From Pseudomonadota bacterium (GTDB taxonomy: Bacteria; Desulfobacterota; Desulfobulbia; Desulfobulbales; CALZHT01), in contig JAHJJF010000064.1 of the NCBI GenBank assembly GCA_018823135.1, positions 1 to 60,346 of the forward strand: DNA of 60,346 nucleotides, given 5' to 3'. The notes under the pieces are model-generated. The model was not told where the DNA came from. It searched no databases and saw nothing but the letters and a program-made list of their open reading frames with translations. The first letter of the stretch is position 1. Each line of letters starts with the position of its first letter. Below are positions 9,111 through 17,897 of the stretch, in pieces. The translations under genes and the position numbers were made by a program.

Positions 9111-9887
9111 ATGGCAACAATCATGATCAAAATCGGCATCATCGGCGGTTCCGGACTCGACAATCCTGATATACTGGATAACCCTCAGGAACGAGAAATA
9201 AACACTCCCTACGGCAGACCCTCATCAGCCCTTACCTGCGGCTCAATTGCAGGCGTTGATATCGCCATAATCGCCCGGCACGGAAATTCACACTCCATCA
9301 TGCCCGGCAAGGTGAATTTCAGGGCAAATATTCACGCCCTGAAAAAATACGGCTGTACCCATATCCTCGCTGCCACCGCGGTTGGTTCACTTCGCGAAGA
9401 AATCGCCCCCGGGCATCTGGTATTCCCGGACCAGTTCATCGATTTCACCAGAAAAAGAGAAACAACTTTTTTCGACCAGGACACCGTAGTGCATACCCCC
9501 ATGGCCGAACCTTTCTGCCCGAACCTAAGACAACTGCTTGCCGAATCCGCGACCGGGCTCGGACTTTCCTTTCATCAAAATAAAACAGTGATTACCATTG
9601 AAGGCCCGCGGTTTTCCACCAGGGCCGAAAGCCACATGTTCAGGGGATTTAACGCTGATGTGATCAATATGAGCACGGTTCCTGAAGTGAACCTTGCCAG
9701 AGAAAAAAAGATGCATTATGCCGCGGTTGCCATGTCAACGGATTACGACTGCTGGCACGAAGACGAAGAACCAGTGACCTGGGAAATGATTGTGGCCACC
9801 ATGAAAAAAAATGCCGGTAATGTTATCAGTCTTTTCCTGAAAACCATTCCGCTGATTAAAGAATATAACGATATCTGTGTTGATTAA
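9111..9887 (+). CDS. mtnP: S-methyl-5'-thioadenosine phosphorylase
   Basis: Purine phosphorylase family 2 enzyme that splits 5'-methylthioadenosine with phosphate into adenine and methylthioribose-1-phosphate. Diagnostic stretches are IGIIGGSGL, IARHGNSHSIMP, ILAATAVGSL, FSTRAESHMFR and MSTDYDCWHEDEE. The 258 aa length is close to normal MTAP. The ATG at 9123 is an alternative start; neither start has a strong ribosome site. It lies 14 bp before apt, which consumes the adenine released, so the pair forms a coherent salvage operon. Some members act on inosine instead; the WHEDEE loop is usual for MTAP. Confidence 0.88.
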   Translation: MATIMIKIGIIGGSGLDNPDILDNPQEREINTPYGRPSSALTCGSIAGVDIAIIARHGNSHSIMPGKVNFRANIHALKKYGCTHILAATAVGSLREEIAPGHLVFPDQFIDFTRKRETTFFDQDTVVHTPMAEPFCPNLRQLLAESATGLGLSFHQNKTVITIEGPRFSTRAESHMFRGFNADVINMSTVPEVNLAREKKMHYAAVAMSTDYDCWHEDEEPVTWEMIVATMKKNAGNVISLFLKTIPLIKEYNDICVD

Positions 9888-9901
9888 AATAAGGAGAAAA
9901 C

Positions 9902-10435
9902 ATGTCGATCAAATCAAAAATCCGCTCCATCCCCGATTACCCCAAAAAGGGAATAATGTTCCGCGACATCACCACGCTTATCAAGGATCCGGTGGGATTC
10001 AGGCTGGTGATCGATAATCTCACCCAGCGATACCTCTCCGGTGATGTTGGTTTTGACCTCATTGTTGGTATTGAAGCCCGCGGTTTCATTCTCGGCGGGG
10101 CGCTGGCCTATACCCTGGGAAAGGGTTTTGTGCCGATCCGCAAGAAAGGCAAACTGCCGGCCGAGGTGATCAGCCAGGAATACGCCCTGGAGTACGGCAC
10201 CGATCAGGTTGAGATTCACAAGGACGCCTTTGGAAAAGGCACAAAAATTCTTGTAATCGACGACCTTCTTGCAACCGGCGGCACCGCTCTTGCCGCAGCA
10301 GCGCTTATTGAAAAACTGGGCGGGGTGATTACCGAGATGGCGTTTATCGTCAATCTGCCGGATGTCGGCGGTCAGAAAAAGCTTGAGGACAAAGGGTATA
10401 AAACCTATTCACTTACCGAATTCGAGGGTGAGTAA
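9902..10435 (+). CDS. apt: Adenine phosphoribosyltransferase
   Basis: Makes AMP from adenine and PRPP. The PRPP loop is ILVIDDLLATGG (about 116-127), and GIEARGFILGGALA together with RKKGKLP are APT hallmarks. The 177 aa length is typical. AAGGAGA precedes the ATG. It is the second gene of the mtnP-apt operon and converges with the diadenylate cyclase gene. Confidence 0.95.
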   Translation: MSIKSKIRSIPDYPKKGIMFRDITTLIKDPVGFRLVIDNLTQRYLSGDVGFDLIVGIEARGFILGGALAYTLGKGFVPIRKKGKLPAEVISQEYALEYGTDQVEIHKDAFGKGTKILVIDDLLATGGTALAAAALIEKLGGVITEMAFIVNLPDVGGQKKLEDKGYKTYSLTEFEGE

Positions 10436-10447
10436 TCTATTTTTCGA

Positions 10448-10478
10448 GGGGGACAGAATTCAATTCTGCCCTGTTCCC
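10448..10478. repeat. REP-like palindrome between convergent genes
   Basis: GGGGACAG (10449-10456) and CTGTTCCC (10471-10478) form outer arms, and CAGAATT / AATTCTG (10454-10468) form an alternative inner hairpin around one C. There is no U-tract on either side, so it looks more like a REP-type hairpin than a terminator. Confidence 0.45.
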
Positions 10479-10511
10479 GAGCTAAAAGCGGCTTATTGCT
10501 GCATCAACCTG

Positions 10512-11921
10512 TCATTTTTTCATCTTTGAAATAACCAGCAGAACTTCAACATCCGGCAAGGTTCGACCGCTCTCCTGGAGTTTTGCAGGCACAATGATCT
10601 TGCACTGGACTGAAGTTGTCTCACGCAACTCATGGATGAAGATAGGAGTCGTCGCAACTCCTTTGATCTCGGGAATATCAGCAGTAATCGTGACTACGGA
10701 TGGCTTGACTTCGAATCTGTCGAGGCGGTATCCTTCAGGAAGTTTGCCGATAAGTTGCGGCTTGACAGGGATATCCCGTGAAAGGATTTTCCTGATTTTC
10801 AGGTCAAAAGAATCCGGTTGGATTTCCTTTACCCGCAGTTTACCGGGAACACTGATATTGGCCTCCGAAAGATTGATCCGGTGTCTTCCCGGTGCCAGGG
10901 AAGACAGATCAACCTGAACACGAAGCATGGAAGAATCTATGCCCCGCAGATTGGCCAGCGAACCCTCGATAAGCAAGCGGACATCCGACTGCTTGTCAGC
11001 AATATGGATATTTTTATCGGTTTTGCTGTATTCGATGGGAACAGTGAAAAACATTTCTCTGATTTCGGTCCGTGATTGAATCACGGTAACCCACAGGATC
11101 ATAGCGAGAAAGAGACTGCCGACAATCTGGCCGAAATTGAGGAAGAAATCCTGCTTGATCCGTCCCGGTGTCGTGGTAAGAGATCTGTTGCGGCCCAGAT
11201 GATCCCGGATAATGCCAGCCGCTTTTCCCCGCGCCTCAAGCTTTTGGTAATCTCCGTCATGAAAGGCGGTAACGATTCCTCTTTCCTCGCTCACCGCCAG
11301 AATAAGGGAATCGGTTTTTTCCGCCAGGCCAAGGGCTGCATGATGCCGGGTGCCGTACTCATTGGAGAGCCGATTACTCCCTGACAACGGCAGATGAACA
11401 CCGAAACGGTTAATGCGGTTGCCTTCAAACAGAATTGCGCCGTCGTGCCCCGGTGAGTTCGGGTCAAAGAGACTCAACAGGGCAGGAACGCTGGGAAGCG
11501 CATCGATCCGGGTACCTTCGGTGATCCATTGCTGCAAGGGTACTTCTCCATGGAATACGACAAGTCCGCCCCATTTTTTTTCAGCAAGATCAAACAGGGC
11601 CTGGTCGACGATTTCCGGAATCTGTTCCGCTTCTGCGCCGCGGGAAATCCCCATGGAAAAAGACCGCTCAAGAATCCGCCGGATTTCCGGTTGAAAAATA
11701 ATGAGCAGGGCAAGCAGGGCAATCTGGCTGAAATTGGAAAAAAACCATTCAAGTCCCTGTAGATCAAGAAGACGCGCCACGACAGCCACACAGGCGGTGA
11801 ATGTCAGCCCGACAGCGATTTTCCAGGTGCCCGTGGCCCGCAGGGTCCGAAAGATGGAATAAATAAGCAGGGTGATGAGGAGGATGTCGAGAACCATTCT
11901 CCAGTCAAGAAGATAGTGCAT
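10512..11921 (-). CDS. Fused diadenylate cyclase CdaA - YbbR-domain CdaR protein
   Basis: Membrane enzyme predicted to make c-di-AMP from ATP. Three N-terminal membrane segments (about 10-80) and a DisA-N diadenylate cyclase domain (about 95-240) carry DGA at 160-162 and GTRHH at 190-194. The usual second motif is RHR; here its last residue is His194. A fourth membrane segment (about 264-282) leads into a YbbR-type region (288-469), which in most bacteria is the separate regulator CdaR encoded next to cdaA. At 469 aa it is nearly the sum of the two proteins. There is no potassium or osmolyte gene beside it. Activity depends on whether His194 is tolerated. Confidence 0.85.
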   Translation of the reverse strand: MHYLLDWRMVLDILLITLLIYSIFRTLRATGTWKIAVGLTFTACVAVVARLLDLQGLEWFFSNFSQIALLALLIIFQPEIRRILERSFSMGISRGAEAEQIPEIVDQALFDLAEKKWGGLVVFHGEVPLQQWITEGTRIDALPSVPALLSLFDPNSPGHDGAILFEGNRINRFGVHLPLSGSNRLSNEYGTRHHAALGLAEKTDSLILAVSEERGIVTAFHDGDYQKLEARGKAAGIIRDHLGRNRSLTTTPGRIKQDFFLNFGQIVGSLFLAMILWVTVIQSRTEIREMFFTVPIEYSKTDKNIHIADKQSDVRLLIEGSLANLRGIDSSMLRVQVDLSSLAPGRHRINLSEANISVPGKLRVKEIQPDSFDLKIRKILSRDIPVKPQLIGKLPEGYRLDRFEVKPSVVTITADIPEIKGVATTPIFIHELRETTSVQCKIIVPAKLQESGRTLPDVEVLLVISKMKK

Positions 11922-12189
11922 GGGAAACCGATGGACGAGTTATGGAAGAGATAAGTGAAAAGAAATCGCTTTTCAGCGGTTCATAAAAAAAATTCAGTGG
12001 AAGTGAAATACCTAAAACAAGTTATCACCGCCCTGGCCCGATGTCAACTCCTGTTAATCCGGTAAAGAACATCCTGAAACCGGCTTCAGAACATGATCAT
12101 TCAAGCTCCCCGCGAAAGATAAGCGCAAAACTTCGGGCTAACCCGCTTTTCTCACAAACCTCGAGGGTAGCAGATTCAGGAAACCGGCA

Positions 12190-13020
12190 TCAAATCTCTT
12201 TTAACACTTCAACGACTAATTGCAGAAAATCCCTTTCCGCTTTTTTTGCCTGGGCAATAACCTCTTCAAAAAGGATGGGTTTGAAATCGTCAGGATCATT
12301 GACGTTGGCGATCAGTGAAATCCCCAGGATTTTCAGTCCTGCATGTCTGGCAACGATTACCTCCGGCACGGTTGACATGCCCACTGCATCAGCGCCGCAA
12401 TTTTTGAGCCACCTTGTTTCGGCAGGGGTTTCAAGGCTGGGCCCGGGAATTGCCACATAAATACCGGTCATCACATGTTTAAGACCAATCTTCTCCGCAC
12501 ACCGCAAAGCAGCGTCAATCAACCCCTGGTCATACACTTCCGACATATCAGGGAAACGCGGGCCCCAGGCCTCAACATTGGGCCCCCGCAATGGATTATC
12601 CGGGATAAAATTGAGATGGTCCCTGATAATCATCATTGATCCGGGCTTTAAGGTCAGATCCAGGCCGCCTGCGACATTGGTGGCAATAAAAATCCTGGCG
12701 CCCAGCAATGCCAATACCCGTACCGGCAGAGTCAACCGCCGGGTGCTGTATCCTTCGTAAAAATGAAATCTCCCCTGCAGAACTGCGATATTTTTGCCGC
12801 AAAGAGTCCCGCAGACGAGATTGCCTGCATGGGTGGCAACGGTGGACCGGGGAAAATGCGGAATATCTTCATAGGGAATAACCTGCTTGGCTTCAATTAC
12901 TTCTCCGAAACTTCCAAGGCCGGTTCCCAGAACAAGAATAATTTCAGGCAGGCCCGTTAATCTCTCCTTGAGAAAGACCAGGGCTTGATCAACCTGTGTT
13001 ATGAATTGATCATTTTCCAT
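12190..13020 (-). CDS. punA: Purine-nucleoside phosphorylase (trimeric, family 2)
   Basis: Phosphorolysis of inosine and guanosine to free base and ribose-1-phosphate. Family stretches include VLGTGLGSFGE, PHFPRSTVATHAG, LQGRFHFYEGY, ATNVAGGL, IRDHLNFIPDNPLRGPN, GPSLETPAE and DAVGMSTVPEV. The start is uncertain: ATG at 13018-13020, or a GTG seven codons upstream (13039-13041); neither has a good ribosome site. It follows the cNMP-binding kinase by 36 bp or more in the same direction. It is functionally linked to the nucleoside transporter at 17.9 kb and the mtnP-apt pair. Confidence 0.93.
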   Translation of the reverse strand: MENDQFITQVDQALVFLKERLTGLPEIILVLGTGLGSFGEVIEAKQVIPYEDIPHFPRSTVATHAGNLVCGTLCGKNIAVLQGRFHFYEGYSTRRLTLPVRVLALLGARIFIATNVAGGLDLTLKPGSMMIIRDHLNFIPDNPLRGPNVEAWGPRFPDMSEVYDQGLIDAALRCAEKIGLKHVMTGIYVAIPGPSLETPAETRWLKNCGADAVGMSTVPEVIVARHAGLKILGISLIANVNDPDDFKPILFEEVIAQAKKAERDFLQLVVEVLKEI

Positions 13021-13077
13021 AGGCTGTTCACAGGGTTCCACAGGTTATCAGGAGCGAAAAAACAAAAATCAAACTTT

Positions 13078-14148
13078 TTATTCAGGAGATAAGGGCAGCG
13101 TAAGGGTAAAGATTGTGCCTTTGCCCGGTGTGGAAGTATAGGAAATTGTGCCGCCATGCTTTTTTTCGATGATCTGCTTACAGGATGCAAGACCGAATCC
13201 GGCGCCGGATGATTTTGTTGAAAAATGCGACTCAAAAATCCGTTTCCCAAGCCCTGCAGGAATGCCTGTGCCGTGATCTTGAACACGGACAATAGCGCTT
13301 TTCCCGTCCGAATCCAGGATTATTTCGATCTGGTCTCCAGGCTTGCTGGCCTGGGCGGCATTCAAGACAATATTGGTTATGACCCGTTGAATTTCCAGCT
13401 TGCAAAAGGCTAGCAACGGCAATATATCTTTAACAGTGACCACAACCGTTTTATCACGGATTTCAGGATGAATCGAAAAATATGATGCCTGAAGTTCTTC
13501 AATAAGGGTATGGAGGGCGCCGGTGGTAACCGGTGATGGTTTATGAAGCCGTTTGGCGTTGGCCAACGCTTCTTCCATCATGAACAGAAGATTTCTTCTG
13601 GCATCCTGCAAATGACCAAGATAGGTCTGCACCGTTGTGTCAGTAACTTTTTTCCTGATGGAATCAAGGACCACAAAAGGCGAAAGGATGTTTTTCATAT
13701 CATGGATCATGATATTCGCCTTTTCAAACTCACCGGCGATAATTTCCGTATCCCGCCTGATCCTCTGACTCAGAGCCTTCATCATCGTCAGCATGGAACT
13801 GTGCTGGCGCACCACGTACTGAAACTGTTCGGAGGCAATTTTCAACAAAAGGCAGGGCTCGTCAGCCTGTACGGTTGCGGAGCGGGGTTTATCCTCGATA
13901 AGCGACATCTCCCCGACATAATCCATGGGCGAGATAATCGTAATCTCCCTGCTTTCCTTGAAGACTTTAAGCTCTCCCTCCAAGAGGATGTACATCTCAT
14001 TTCCAGGGTCGCCTTCCTGAAAGAGTATATCGCCGGGCGCGCACTGCACCTCTGAAATGTTCTTCGCAAAACCCTTTAATTCGGCATCGGTAAATGACGA
14101 AAACAAATCGATGTTTTTAAGACATTGTACCCGTTCTTCAGTATTCAT
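13078..14148 (-). CDS. Cyclic-nucleotide-binding domain sensor histidine kinase
   Basis: A soluble 356-aa kinase with no membrane segment. An N-terminal cNMP-binding (CRP-like) domain (about 10-125) has the phosphate-binding cassette GEMSLIEDKPRSATV at 79-93. It is followed by a HisKA-like helix pair with His149 (MIHDMKN) as the likely phosphorylation site. The HATPase_c domain has its N-box near 259-268, DHGTGIP at 291-297 and GAGFGLA at 315-321. No response regulator is adjacent. It lies between thrC and punA in one direction (33 and about 36 bp gaps) and may be co-transcribed with them. The ligand cannot be told from sequence. Confidence 0.85.
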   Translation of the reverse strand: MNTEERVQCLKNIDLFSSFTDAELKGFAKNISEVQCAPGDILFQEGDPGNEMYILLEGELKVFKESREITIISPMDYVGEMSLIEDKPRSATVQADEPCLLLKIASEQFQYVVRQHSSMLTMMKALSQRIRRDTEIIAGEFEKANIMIHDMKNILSPFVVLDSIRKKVTDTTVQTYLGHLQDARRNLLFMMEEALANAKRLHKPSPVTTGALHTLIEELQASYFSIHPEIRDKTVVVTVKDILPLLAFCKLEIQRVITNIVLNAAQASKPGDQIEIILDSDGKSAIVRVQDHGTGIPAGLGKRIFESHFSTKSSGAGFGLASCKQIIEKKHGGTISYTSTPGKGTIFTLTLPLSPE

Positions 14149-14181
14149 GGTTTTGGTTCAAGTTAGGATTAAAACCACCAA

Positions 14182-15573
14182 CTATAAAGCATTTTCTTGA
14201 ACAAACGCCTTTATAACCTCAACATCCGCCTCAAGCACCTCGCAGCGGCTCTTCCGGTCGGCAAGGCCCGCAAGACTTGCCGGCATAACCGGATCCCGAC
14301 CGATTGCCCGGTGCACGGCCTCGCCGAATTTTGCCGGATGGGCGGTTGAAAGACAGACCATCGGGACATCCGCCTCAACGTACATATGGCCGGCATTGAC
14401 GCCCACTGCGGTGTGCGGATCAAGAACATAGCCGTGGGCGGCGTAAAACTCATTGATCGTTGCAATAGTCTGGTTTTCGTCAACCCGCTTTGATAGAAAA
14501 TCCTTTTGCACCTGTTGCTTGAGTTCGGAGGAAAAGGCAAGCTTGCCGGTTTTGGCAAAATTTTCCATATCCTCACGGGTTTTGTCGGCATCCTCGCTGT
14601 TCAGATAATAGAGGTAGCGCTCAAAATTACTTGCCACCTGAATATCCATGGACGGACTGGAGGTCTGAACAACCTTACCCAGTGAATATTCGCCTTGATC
14701 TATGAAGCGGGAGAGCAGGTCATTTTCATTGGTGGCAAGAATCAGCCGTCGAACTTTGCCCGGCATGAGGCGCCCGGCCACAAAGCCTGCAAAGATGTCA
14801 CCGAAATTTCCGGTGGGCACTGAAAAATCAACAGCCTTTGCGCCGGTTTCTTTAGAAACCCGCAGATAGGCAAAGACATAATAGACGACCTGGGCGACAA
14901 TCCGCGCCCAGTTGATGGAATTCACCGCCCCCAGTTGGTAGGCGTCTTTAAAGGCGATATCATTAAAAATGCTCTTTACAATGGATTGTCCGTCATCAAA
15001 GGTACCGCGGATCGCAATGTTGTAAACATTGGGGTCGGTAACCGTGGTCATCTGCAGTTCCTGGATGGCGCTGACTCGTTTATGGGGGTGGAGGATGAAA
15101 ATATTTATCCGGTCCTTGCCGCGCACTCCATAGATTGCCGCACTGCCGGTGTCCCCGGACGTTGCACCCAGGATATTCATCCTGCCGCCACTTTTTTTGA
15201 GCAGATACTCGAAAACATTTCCCAGGAACTGCAAAGCCACGTCCTTGAAAGCCAGGGTGGGGCCGTGGAACAGTTCAAGGATGTATACTTCGCCCTTTTT
15301 CACCACCGGGCAGATTTCAGGATGGGTGAAGGTACTGTATGAACGATTGATCAGCTCCCGCAGATCATTAGCCGGAATATCCTTGATAAACAGGGATAAG
15401 ACCTCAAAAGCCAGTTCCTGATACGAAAGCCTGCCCCAGCTTTCAAGAGTTGCATGGTCAACCGCTGGAATGGATTCGGGAAGCAACAGGCCACCGTCGG
15501 TAGCCAGGCCCATCATCACCGCTTCGGTAAACGACACCGGCGCAATTTTTCCTCTGGTACTGATGTATTTCAT
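14182..15573 (-). CDS. thrC: Threonine synthase
   Basis: PLP enzyme converting O-phosphohomoserine to threonine. The PLP lysine is Lys110 in TLAFKDVALQF. GATSGDTGSAAI is the phosphate-binding glycine loop and VPTGNFGDIFAG is a family hallmark. At 463 aa with an N-terminal YISTRGK start it is the long, class-2 type found in E. coli-like lineages. It is upstream of the cNMP kinase gene. No homoserine kinase or dehydrogenase is nearby. Confidence 0.95.
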   Translation of the reverse strand: MKYISTRGKIAPVSFTEAVMMGLATDGGLLLPESIPAVDHATLESWGRLSYQELAFEVLSLFIKDIPANDLRELINRSYSTFTHPEICPVVKKGEVYILELFHGPTLAFKDVALQFLGNVFEYLLKKSGGRMNILGATSGDTGSAAIYGVRGKDRINIFILHPHKRVSAIQELQMTTVTDPNVYNIAIRGTFDDGQSIVKSIFNDIAFKDAYQLGAVNSINWARIVAQVVYYVFAYLRVSKETGAKAVDFSVPTGNFGDIFAGFVAGRLMPGKVRRLILATNENDLLSRFIDQGEYSLGKVVQTSSPSMDIQVASNFERYLYYLNSEDADKTREDMENFAKTGKLAFSSELKQQVQKDFLSKRVDENQTIATINEFYAAHGYVLDPHTAVGVNAGHMYVEADVPMVCLSTAHPAKFGEAVHRAIGRDPVMPASLAGLADRKSRCEVLEADVEVIKAFVQENAL

Positions 15574-15660
15574 GCTTGGAGTCTATTCCCTCAAGTTCGT
15601 TTTTAAATTATCTATCAAGTAAATAGTGACGAGTTTTTAACACCTACCTCCTCACCCCTC

Positions 15661-15706
15661 TCTCCTCACTCAGCACTCAGCACTATCAGTTCAGCACTAT
15701 CACCTC
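15661..15706. repeat. Short tandem TCAGCACT repeats between gpmI and thrC
   Basis: Four copies of TCAGCACT, some back to back and others separated by ATCAGT or ATCACC, run up to the gpmI stop codon. The basic period is near seven bases (CTCAGCA). It resembles short tandem repeat families seen in intergenic DNA and contains no ORF. Confidence 0.55.
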
Positions 15707-17255
15707 AGCACTCAATGAGATTTCTGCCTCCCATCTCATCCGGCACCGGAATTTCTAGAATATTAAGGATAGTCGGAGCAATATCAACCAGGGTGCCATC
15801 ATTCCGCAGGGTACAATCCCGCAAACGTTCGCCGACAACCAGAAAGGGTACCGGATTCAGGGTATGCGCCGTAAAAGGTTCGCCGGTTTCAGGGTCTTCC
15901 ATGAGTTCGGCATTACCGTGGTCGGAAGTGATCAGCATGGTGCCGCCTTGCTGGATTATCTCGGTATAGAGTTTCCCCAGACATTGATCAACCGCTTCAC
16001 AGGCCTTCACCGCCGCGGCGATTTTCCCGGAGTGGCCCACCATGTCACCGTTGGCAAAATTCAGGATGATCAGGCTGTAATCCTCGTTTTTCAGCCGCTT
16101 CAGCAATTCTTCAGTCACCAGATAGGCGCTCATTTCAGGCTTCAGATCGTAGGTGGCAACCTCCTTGGGTGACGGGATGAGCACCCGGTCTTCGCCGGGA
16201 AACGGCTCTTCGATGCCGCCGTTGAAAAAATAGGTGACGTGGGCGTATTTCTCGGTTTCGGCAATCCGCAGCTGCCTGAGCCCCTGCCGGCTCACCTCCT
16301 CGCCAAGAATTCGCCTGAGTTCCTGCGGCGGGAATGCCACCGGCAGATCAAAATCCTTTTCATATTGCGTAAAGGTGACACAATCGGCCAGTTTCGGGCG
16401 GTGCGCACAGCTAAACTCATCAAAAACCTTGTCGGTGAGGGCATGGGTGAGTTGTCTGACCCGATCAGCCCGGAAATTAAAAAAGATCACTGCATCGTTA
16501 TCAGTGATTCTCGCCACGGGTGTGCCGGATGTATCCGTGATAACCATCGGTTTAATAAATTCATCAGTCTCGCCGCGCTCATATGCATCCCGCACCGCCT
16601 GCACCGGATCATCCGCCTGAACACCGTGGCCGTCCACCAGACATTGCCAGGCCATCTGTAGACGATCCCAGCGCTTGTCGCGGTCCATTGCATAATATCT
16701 GCCGGTTACCGTTGCCACTCTGCCTGCGCCGATTTCAGCCAGAGCCTGCTGGAGCTGCTCCATATAAGCCGCGCCGCCTTCAGGAGGCGTATCCCGGCCG
16801 TCCATGAACGCATGGATGAAGATTTTTTCAATACCCTTATCCTTTGCCATCCTCACCAGCGCGACAAGATGCCTGATATGACTGTGAACGCCGCCGTCTG
16901 ACAGCAGACCGAGAAGATGCAAGGCCTCATTGCAGCTGGAGATATGATCCATAACCTTGGTCAGGACTTCATTGGCAAAAAACTCGCCGGTATCGATGGC
17001 CTTGTTTATCCGGGTAAAATCCTGGTAGACAATGCGGCCGGCGCCGATATTGAGGTGTCCGACCTCGGAATTCCCCATCTGCCCTTCAGGCAGCCCCACC
17101 GCGCCGTTATGGGCAACAAGGGTGGTCATCGGAAATTCCTCCGACCACTTGTCCATGTTCGGGGTGTCGGCGACATAAACGGCATTGGTTGCAATTTCAG
17201 CGCCTGATCCCCAGCCGTCAAGAATCGCCAGCAGCAAAGGTGCTTTTTTGTTCAT
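15705..17255 (-). CDS. gpmI: 2,3-bisphosphoglycerate-independent phosphoglycerate mutase
   Basis: Di-manganese glycolytic/gluconeogenic enzyme interconverting 3- and 2-phosphoglycerate. Asp13 (LDGWG) and the phosphorylated Ser63 (GNSEVGHLNIGAGR) are visible. HAFMDGRDTPPEG, GRYYAMDRDKRWDR and the C-terminal ITSDHGNAE metal-site motif complete the alkaline-phosphatase-type core. The 516 aa length is standard. Its ATG overlaps the rsfS stop by four bases (ATGA), indicating translational coupling. Confidence 0.97.
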   Translation of the reverse strand: MNKKAPLLLAILDGWGSGAEIATNAVYVADTPNMDKWSEEFPMTTLVAHNGAVGLPEGQMGNSEVGHLNIGAGRIVYQDFTRINKAIDTGEFFANEVLTKVMDHISSCNEALHLLGLLSDGGVHSHIRHLVALVRMAKDKGIEKIFIHAFMDGRDTPPEGGAAYMEQLQQALAEIGAGRVATVTGRYYAMDRDKRWDRLQMAWQCLVDGHGVQADDPVQAVRDAYERGETDEFIKPMVITDTSGTPVARITDNDAVIFFNFRADRVRQLTHALTDKVFDEFSCAHRPKLADCVTFTQYEKDFDLPVAFPPQELRRILGEEVSRQGLRQLRIAETEKYAHVTYFFNGGIEEPFPGEDRVLIPSPKEVATYDLKPEMSAYLVTEELLKRLKNEDYSLIILNFANGDMVGHSGKIAAAVKACEAVDQCLGKLYTEIIQQGGTMLITSDHGNAELMEDPETGEPFTAHTLNPVPFLVVGERLRDCTLRNDGTLVDIAPTILNILEIPVPDEMGGRNLIEC

Positions 17256-17659
17256 TTCTTTCTCTTTTTCTTCTCAGCTGGTGCATCAGACTCCAGCTCG
17301 ACCCTGGGCGCATCGTGCCAGAGCCCTTCAAGGTCATAGAACTCCCTGGCCTCGCTATAAAAAATATGGACAATGACATCATTGTAATCCAACAGCACCC
17401 AATACCCTTCAGACAGGCCCTCGGTGTTTGCACTTTTTATCCGCTTGTCTCTTGCCGCACCGTCCACGGCATCAGCGAGCCCCTGCACATGGCGGGTAGA
17501 CCGTCCGGTCATGATCACAAAATAATCGGCAAAGGATGAAATCCCCCGGACATCAAGGATTACGAGTTGTTCCGCCTTGTTATCAAGGGCGGCACTGCTG
17601 ATGACTTCTGCCAGCTCAAGGCTGGTTTTGTCTCTAAGTACTTTCTTTATTTTTTTCAT
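17252..17659 (-). CDS. rsfS: Ribosomal silencing factor RsfS
   Basis: DUF143/Iojap family protein that binds ribosomal protein L14 and blocks subunit joining when nutrients are short. Family stretches are DVRGISSFADYFVIMTG, STRHVQGLAD and GYWVLLDYNDVIVHIF. It has 135 aa with a lysine-rich C-terminus. GGAG is placed correctly before the ATG. It overlaps gpmI by four bases, an arrangement common in this kind of bacterium. Confidence 0.95.
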   Translation of the reverse strand: MKKIKKVLRDKTSLELAEVISSAALDNKAEQLVILDVRGISSFADYFVIMTGRSTRHVQGLADAVDGAARDKRIKSANTEGLSEGYWVLLDYNDVIVHIFYSEAREFYDLEGLWHDAPRVELESDAPAEKKKRKK

Positions 17660-17887
17660 GAAAACTCCGTGGTTATTTATTCCTATGACGCGATCTTCGC
17701 GTAATGTCGACCATCATATATCCAAGCGCCGGATATGACAACCGGAGAATGGACTGTTTCAAAAAAACACCTGACCGCTCCATGCGCTTCAAGGAGGCTG
17801 ATGATCGAATTCTCAAGTGAGATTTTTTAGGTTGTTTCCACTCCAATGCTTGGGTATGCTACCTTTCAGATTTATCTATCCAACCAT

Positions 17888-17891
17888 GGAG
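17888..17891 (+). promoter_or_regulatory. Ribosome binding site deciding the nupC-type start
   Basis: GGAG lies six bases before the ATG at 17898. The longer reading frame from the GTG at 17817 has no comparable site, and its extra residues are not part of the transporter fold. Confidence 0.5.
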
Positions 17892-17897
17892 ACCTGG

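Noticed and set aside
15661-15706. CRISPR-like array
   Set aside because: The units are 7-8 bases and lack spacers of constant length; no cas gene is nearby.
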